From assembly GCA_020441905.1 (NCBI GenBank), contig JAGRLG010000046.1:1-64000 (forward strand): a DNA stretch of 64,000 nucleotides, written 5' to 3'. Positions 61,749 to 64,000 of the stretch are shown here, piece after piece. The stretch is from Rhodobiaceae bacterium. Lineage in GTDB: Bacteria; Pseudomonadota; Alphaproteobacteria; Rhizobiales; NORP267. Positions within the stretch are counted from its first letter, which is position 1, and each line of letters starts with the position of its first letter. Below the pieces are notes generated by a model, which searched no databases, was not told the origin of the DNA, and saw only the letters and a program-made list of their open reading frames with translations. A program made the position numbers and the translations under genes.

Positions 61749-62445
61749 TCCCATTCTCGCGGTCAGCGGCCTTGAAGCCTTTTATGGCGATTTCCGCGCC
61801 CTTCAGGGAATCTCCCTGGAGGTTGGGGAAAACGAGATCGTCGCCATCATCGGCGCCAACGGGGCGGGCAAGAGCACATTCCTGAAATGCGTCGCCGGGC
61901 TGCTGGCCAATGCCCCCGGCTCGATCCTATTTCGCGGCGAGGCCGTTGGCGCCCTGTCTGCCGACAAGATCACGGCCCGCGGCATCGCGCTGGTTCCCGA
62001 GGGGCGGCGCCTGTTTTCCTCACTCAGCGTCGAAGAAAACCTGGTCATCGGGGGCCAATTGGGGCGCGCCGGCCGCTGGTCGCTGAAACGCATCTACGAA
62101 TTGTTCCCGGTGCTGGCGCAGCGCCGCGATCTGCCGGCGACCTCGCTGTCCGGCGGTCAGCAGCAAATGGTGGCCATCGGACGCGCCCTGATGTCGAATC
62201 CCGATTTCATCATGTTCGATGAGATCAGCCTCGGCCTGGCGCCGGTGGTCATCAAGGACATTTACGCGATCCTGCCCGCCGTCATTTCGGAAGGCACCAG
62301 CGCGCTCATTGTCGAGCAGGACATCAGCCGGGCGCTCGGCATCGCGGATCGGTTCATCTGTTTTCAGGAAGGGCGGGTATCGCTGGCCGGCAAGCCCGGC
62401 GAACACGACCGGGCGGCCATTTCGGCGGCCTATTTCGGAATGTGA
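61741..62445 (+). CDS. livF: Branched-chain-type ABC transporter ATPase (LivF-like)
   Basis: A 234-residue ABC ATPase with Walker A IGANGAGKSTFLKC, signature LSGGQQQMVAIGRAL and Walker B FIMFDEISLGLAP. It is the canonical LivF pattern, and together with the LivG-like protein forms the ATPase pair. ATG 61741 overlaps the livG stop. The permease gene begins 19 bases after its stop. The C-terminal ending (EHDRAAISAAYFGM) is typical. Confidence 0.85.
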   Translation: MHDPILAVSGLEAFYGDFRALQGISLEVGENEIVAIIGANGAGKSTFLKCVAGLLANAPGSILFRGEAVGALSADKITARGIALVPEGRRLFSSLSVEENLVIGGQLGRAGRWSLKRIYELFPVLAQRRDLPATSLSGGQQQMVAIGRALMSNPDFIMFDEISLGLAPVVIKDIYAILPAVISEGTSALIVEQDISRALGIADRFICFQEGRVSLAGKPGEHDRAAISAAYFGM

Positions 62446-62464
62446 CGGGCGGAGCGGACGCGAT

Positions 62465-63331
62465 ATGGAATGGATAAACGCTATCGTTCAGGGCGTGCTT
62501 CTGGGCGGCCTCTACGCCATGTTCGCCACCGGGCTGTCGCTGATTTTCGGCGTCATGCGCCTGGTCAATATCGCCCATGGCGATCTCATCGTGCTGGCGG
62601 CCTATCTCGGCCTGGTGGTGCTGGAAGTTACCGGCCCGCTCAATCCGCTGGCGACCCTGGCCCTGGTGGTGCCGGTGATGGCGCTGATCGGCTATGTGCT
62701 GCAAAGGGGCATTTTCAACTTCACCCTCGGCAAGGACATCCTGCCGCCGCTGCTGGTCAGCTTCGGCCTTTCGATCATCCTGCAAAACAGCCTGCTGGAA
62801 ATCTTTACCGCCGACAGCCGGCGGCTCACCGCCGGGGCGCTGGAGGTGGCGAGCTTTCCGATGGTCGAGGGCGTCGATATCGGCGTGCTGCCGCTGATGA
62901 TGTTCCTGACCGCCATGGGCGTCATTGCGCTGCTGCAATTCGTCTTCTACCGCACCGCCATGGGGCGGGCCTTCCGCGCCACGTCGGATGATCCGGAGGT
63001 GGCGCGGATGATGGGGCTCAACAACCGCCATGTCTTCGCCCTGGCGATGGCGCTGTCGATGGCGGTGGTGGCGGTGGCCGGCATATTCCTTGCCATGCGG
63101 ACCAATTTCGACCCGGCGAGCGGCCCGGCGCGACTCATCTTCGGATTCGAGGCGGTGATCATCGGCGGGCTCGGCAATCTGTGGGGCACGCTGGCCGGCG
63201 GCGTCGTGGTCGGCGTGGCCCAGACGGTGGGGGCGCAGATCAACCCCGGCTGGCAGCAGCTGGCCGGCCATGTCGTCTTTCTGATCGTGCTGGCGGTGCG
63301 TCCGCGCGGCCTGTTTCCAAGGATCCTGTGA
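62465..63331 (+). CDS. livH: Branched-chain-type ABC permease (LivH-like)
   Basis: A 288-residue inner-membrane permease with about eight to nine helices. It starts MEWINAIVQGVLLGGLYAMF and includes the family hallmarks FGVMRLVNIAHGDLIVLAAY and GLNNRHVFALAMALSMAVVA, and ends LAVRPRGLFPRIL. The stop overlaps livM by one base (TGATG). The frame opens upstream inside livF but ATG 62465 is clearly the start. Confidence 0.85.
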   Translation: MEWINAIVQGVLLGGLYAMFATGLSLIFGVMRLVNIAHGDLIVLAAYLGLVVLEVTGPLNPLATLALVVPVMALIGYVLQRGIFNFTLGKDILPPLLVSFGLSIILQNSLLEIFTADSRRLTAGALEVASFPMVEGVDIGVLPLMMFLTAMGVIALLQFVFYRTAMGRAFRATSDDPEVARMMGLNNRHVFALAMALSMAVVAVAGIFLAMRTNFDPASGPARLIFGFEAVIIGGLGNLWGTLAGGVVVGVAQTVGAQINPGWQQLAGHVVFLIVLAVRPRGLFPRIL

Positions 63332-64000
63332 TGACCGCGCCCACGCCGTTCGAAGTTTCCCAGGCGACGCGCACCAGCCGGGTGGCGGGGGTCATCGCCA
63401 TTGCCGCGGTGGCGGTTCTGGCCGCGGCGCCGCTATGGGCGGGGCGGGCCGACATGCGCCTGCTCAGCGAGATCTTCACCTATCTGGCCCTGGCCAGCTT
63501 GTGGAACCTGCTCGCCGGTTTCACCGGCCTGGTGTCGGTGGGCCAGCAGGCCTTTGTCGGTTTCGGCGGCTATATGCTGTTTGCCATCGCCACTTTTGGC
63601 GGCATCCACCCCTTGGCGACCGTGCCCATCGCCGGGGTGCTGGGCGCGGCGGTTGCGGTGCCCGTCGGCATCCTGATCTTCCGCCTGTCGGGGGCCTATT
63701 TTGCCATCGGCACCTGGGTGGTGGCGGAGGTCTTCCGCCTTGTCTTTGCCCAGATTTCGACGCTGGGCGGCGGTTCGGGGAGCAGCCTGCCGGTCGCCGT
63801 CGTGCGCAGCATCGCCTCGGGGCGCGATTTGCGCGAATGGTTCACCTACTGGTGCGCGCTGGTGCTGGTCATCGGCGTATTGGCGCTGGTCTATGGCTTG
63901 CTTTCGACCCGGCGCGGCCTGGCGCTTACCGCGATCCGCGACAGCGAGGTGGCATCGGAGAGCCTCGGCATCGACATCTGGCGCACCAAGTTCCTGGTCT
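63331..64000 (+). CDS. livM: Branched-chain-type ABC permease (LivM-like), partial
   Basis: The first 223 codons of the second permease, cut by the window edge. After a short N-terminal cytoplasmic tail it has hydrophobic segments and the LivM landmark LWNLLAGFTGLVSVGQQAFV, with FRLSGAYFAIGTWVVAEVFR and ALTAIRDSEVASESLGID. The gene is coupled to livH by a one-base overlap. Its 3' end and any binding-protein gene further right are outside the window. Confidence 0.85.
   Translation, partial: MTAPTPFEVSQATRTSRVAGVIAIAAVAVLAAAPLWAGRADMRLLSEIFTYLALASLWNLLAGFTGLVSVGQQAFVGFGGYMLFAIATFGGIHPLATVPIAGVLGAAVAVPVGILIFRLSGAYFAIGTWVVAEVFRLVFAQISTLGGGSGSSLPVAVVRSIASGRDLREWFTYWCALVLVIGVLALVYGLLSTRRGLALTAIRDSEVASESLGIDIWRTKFLV

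Noticed and set aside
1-64000. A CRISPR array.
   Set aside because: I found no regularly spaced direct repeats of 23 to 40 bases; the tandem repeats here are 12, 15 and 19 bases long without spacers.

Overview
The window looks like chromosomal DNA from a high-G+C alphaproteobacterium. This rests on gene families rather than rRNA: an NnrS/hemerythrin nitric-oxide module, a FixK-like Crp/Fnr protein, an ECF sigma/anti-sigma pair and poly-hydroxybutyrate-type metabolism. Genus cannot be read from the sequence. There are two parts. Bases 1 to about 18,700 are a defence island of somewhat lower and patchier G+C. Bases about 18,850 to 64,000 are a metabolic and regulatory region.

Defence island. 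It opens with the end of an IS3-family element and two broken gene remnants, one with a TIR-like start. The core is a DNA phosphorothioation system of the Ssp type: cysteine desulfurase (sspA, divergent), DUF4007 protein (sspB), large ATPase (sspC) and PAPS-reductase-like protein (sspD). An SspFGH-like module follows: DEAD/DEAH helicase, GHKL ATPase and PLD nuclease. Extra genes are threaded into the operon. A four-helix membrane protein and a SAM methyltransferase sit between sspC and sspD. A GIY-YIG nuclease and a DndB-like DGQHR protein sit between sspD and the helicase. Beyond lie an unrecognised gene and a 757-residue GTPase whose N-terminus resembles an integrase arm-binding domain. They diverge around a long dyad. 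The island ends in a ParB-like pseudogene with an amber stop and a truncated 3' end, suggesting an integrative-element remnant.

Region 18.85 to 39.9 kb. Genes here include 3-hydroxybutyrate dehydrogenase, a patatin lipase, two methyltransferases, DoxX, LysR, an RhlE-like helicase, a P450 and a COG4315/ECF-sigma/anti-sigma cluster. A reductive-dehalogenase-like corrinoid/Fe-S protein has a visible internal duplication and is divergent from a MarR regulator, with a 20-bp perfect palindrome between them. The same 12-bp core recurs before an acyl-CoA synthetase. A nitric-oxide module (hemerythrin, FmdE-like, NnrS) has an NsrR-like operator. A nucleosidase and a TIGR02444 protein follow.

Region 38.1 to 50.4 kb is the most distinctive metabolic locus. 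A sigma-54 activator of the XylR/DmpR/MopR type faces a consensus -24/-12 promoter and a long operon: all three phenylphosphate synthase subunits (ppsA, ppsB, ppsC), one UbiD-type carboxylase, a Tm-1-like ATP-binding protein, a Tat-exported ABC binding protein, UbiX, an LpdD-like protein and IPP isomerase. The layout suggests ATP-driven phosphorylation of a phenolic compound, carboxylation by a prenylated-FMN enzyme, and local supply of that cofactor. The sensor keeps the zinc ligands of MopR but not its two phenol-contacting residues, so the inducer may not be phenol.

Region 50.4 to 64 kb carries a glyoxalase-like protein, a UroD-type protein, a CMD-family exported protein, an NTF2-like protein, a phosphoesterase/symporter pair, a hybrid histidine kinase with a convergent OmpR-type regulator, a FixK-like regulator, and a branched-chain-type ABC transporter (livG, livF, livH and livM, the last cut by the window edge). 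This transporter has no binding protein of its own here and may work with the one in the pps operon.
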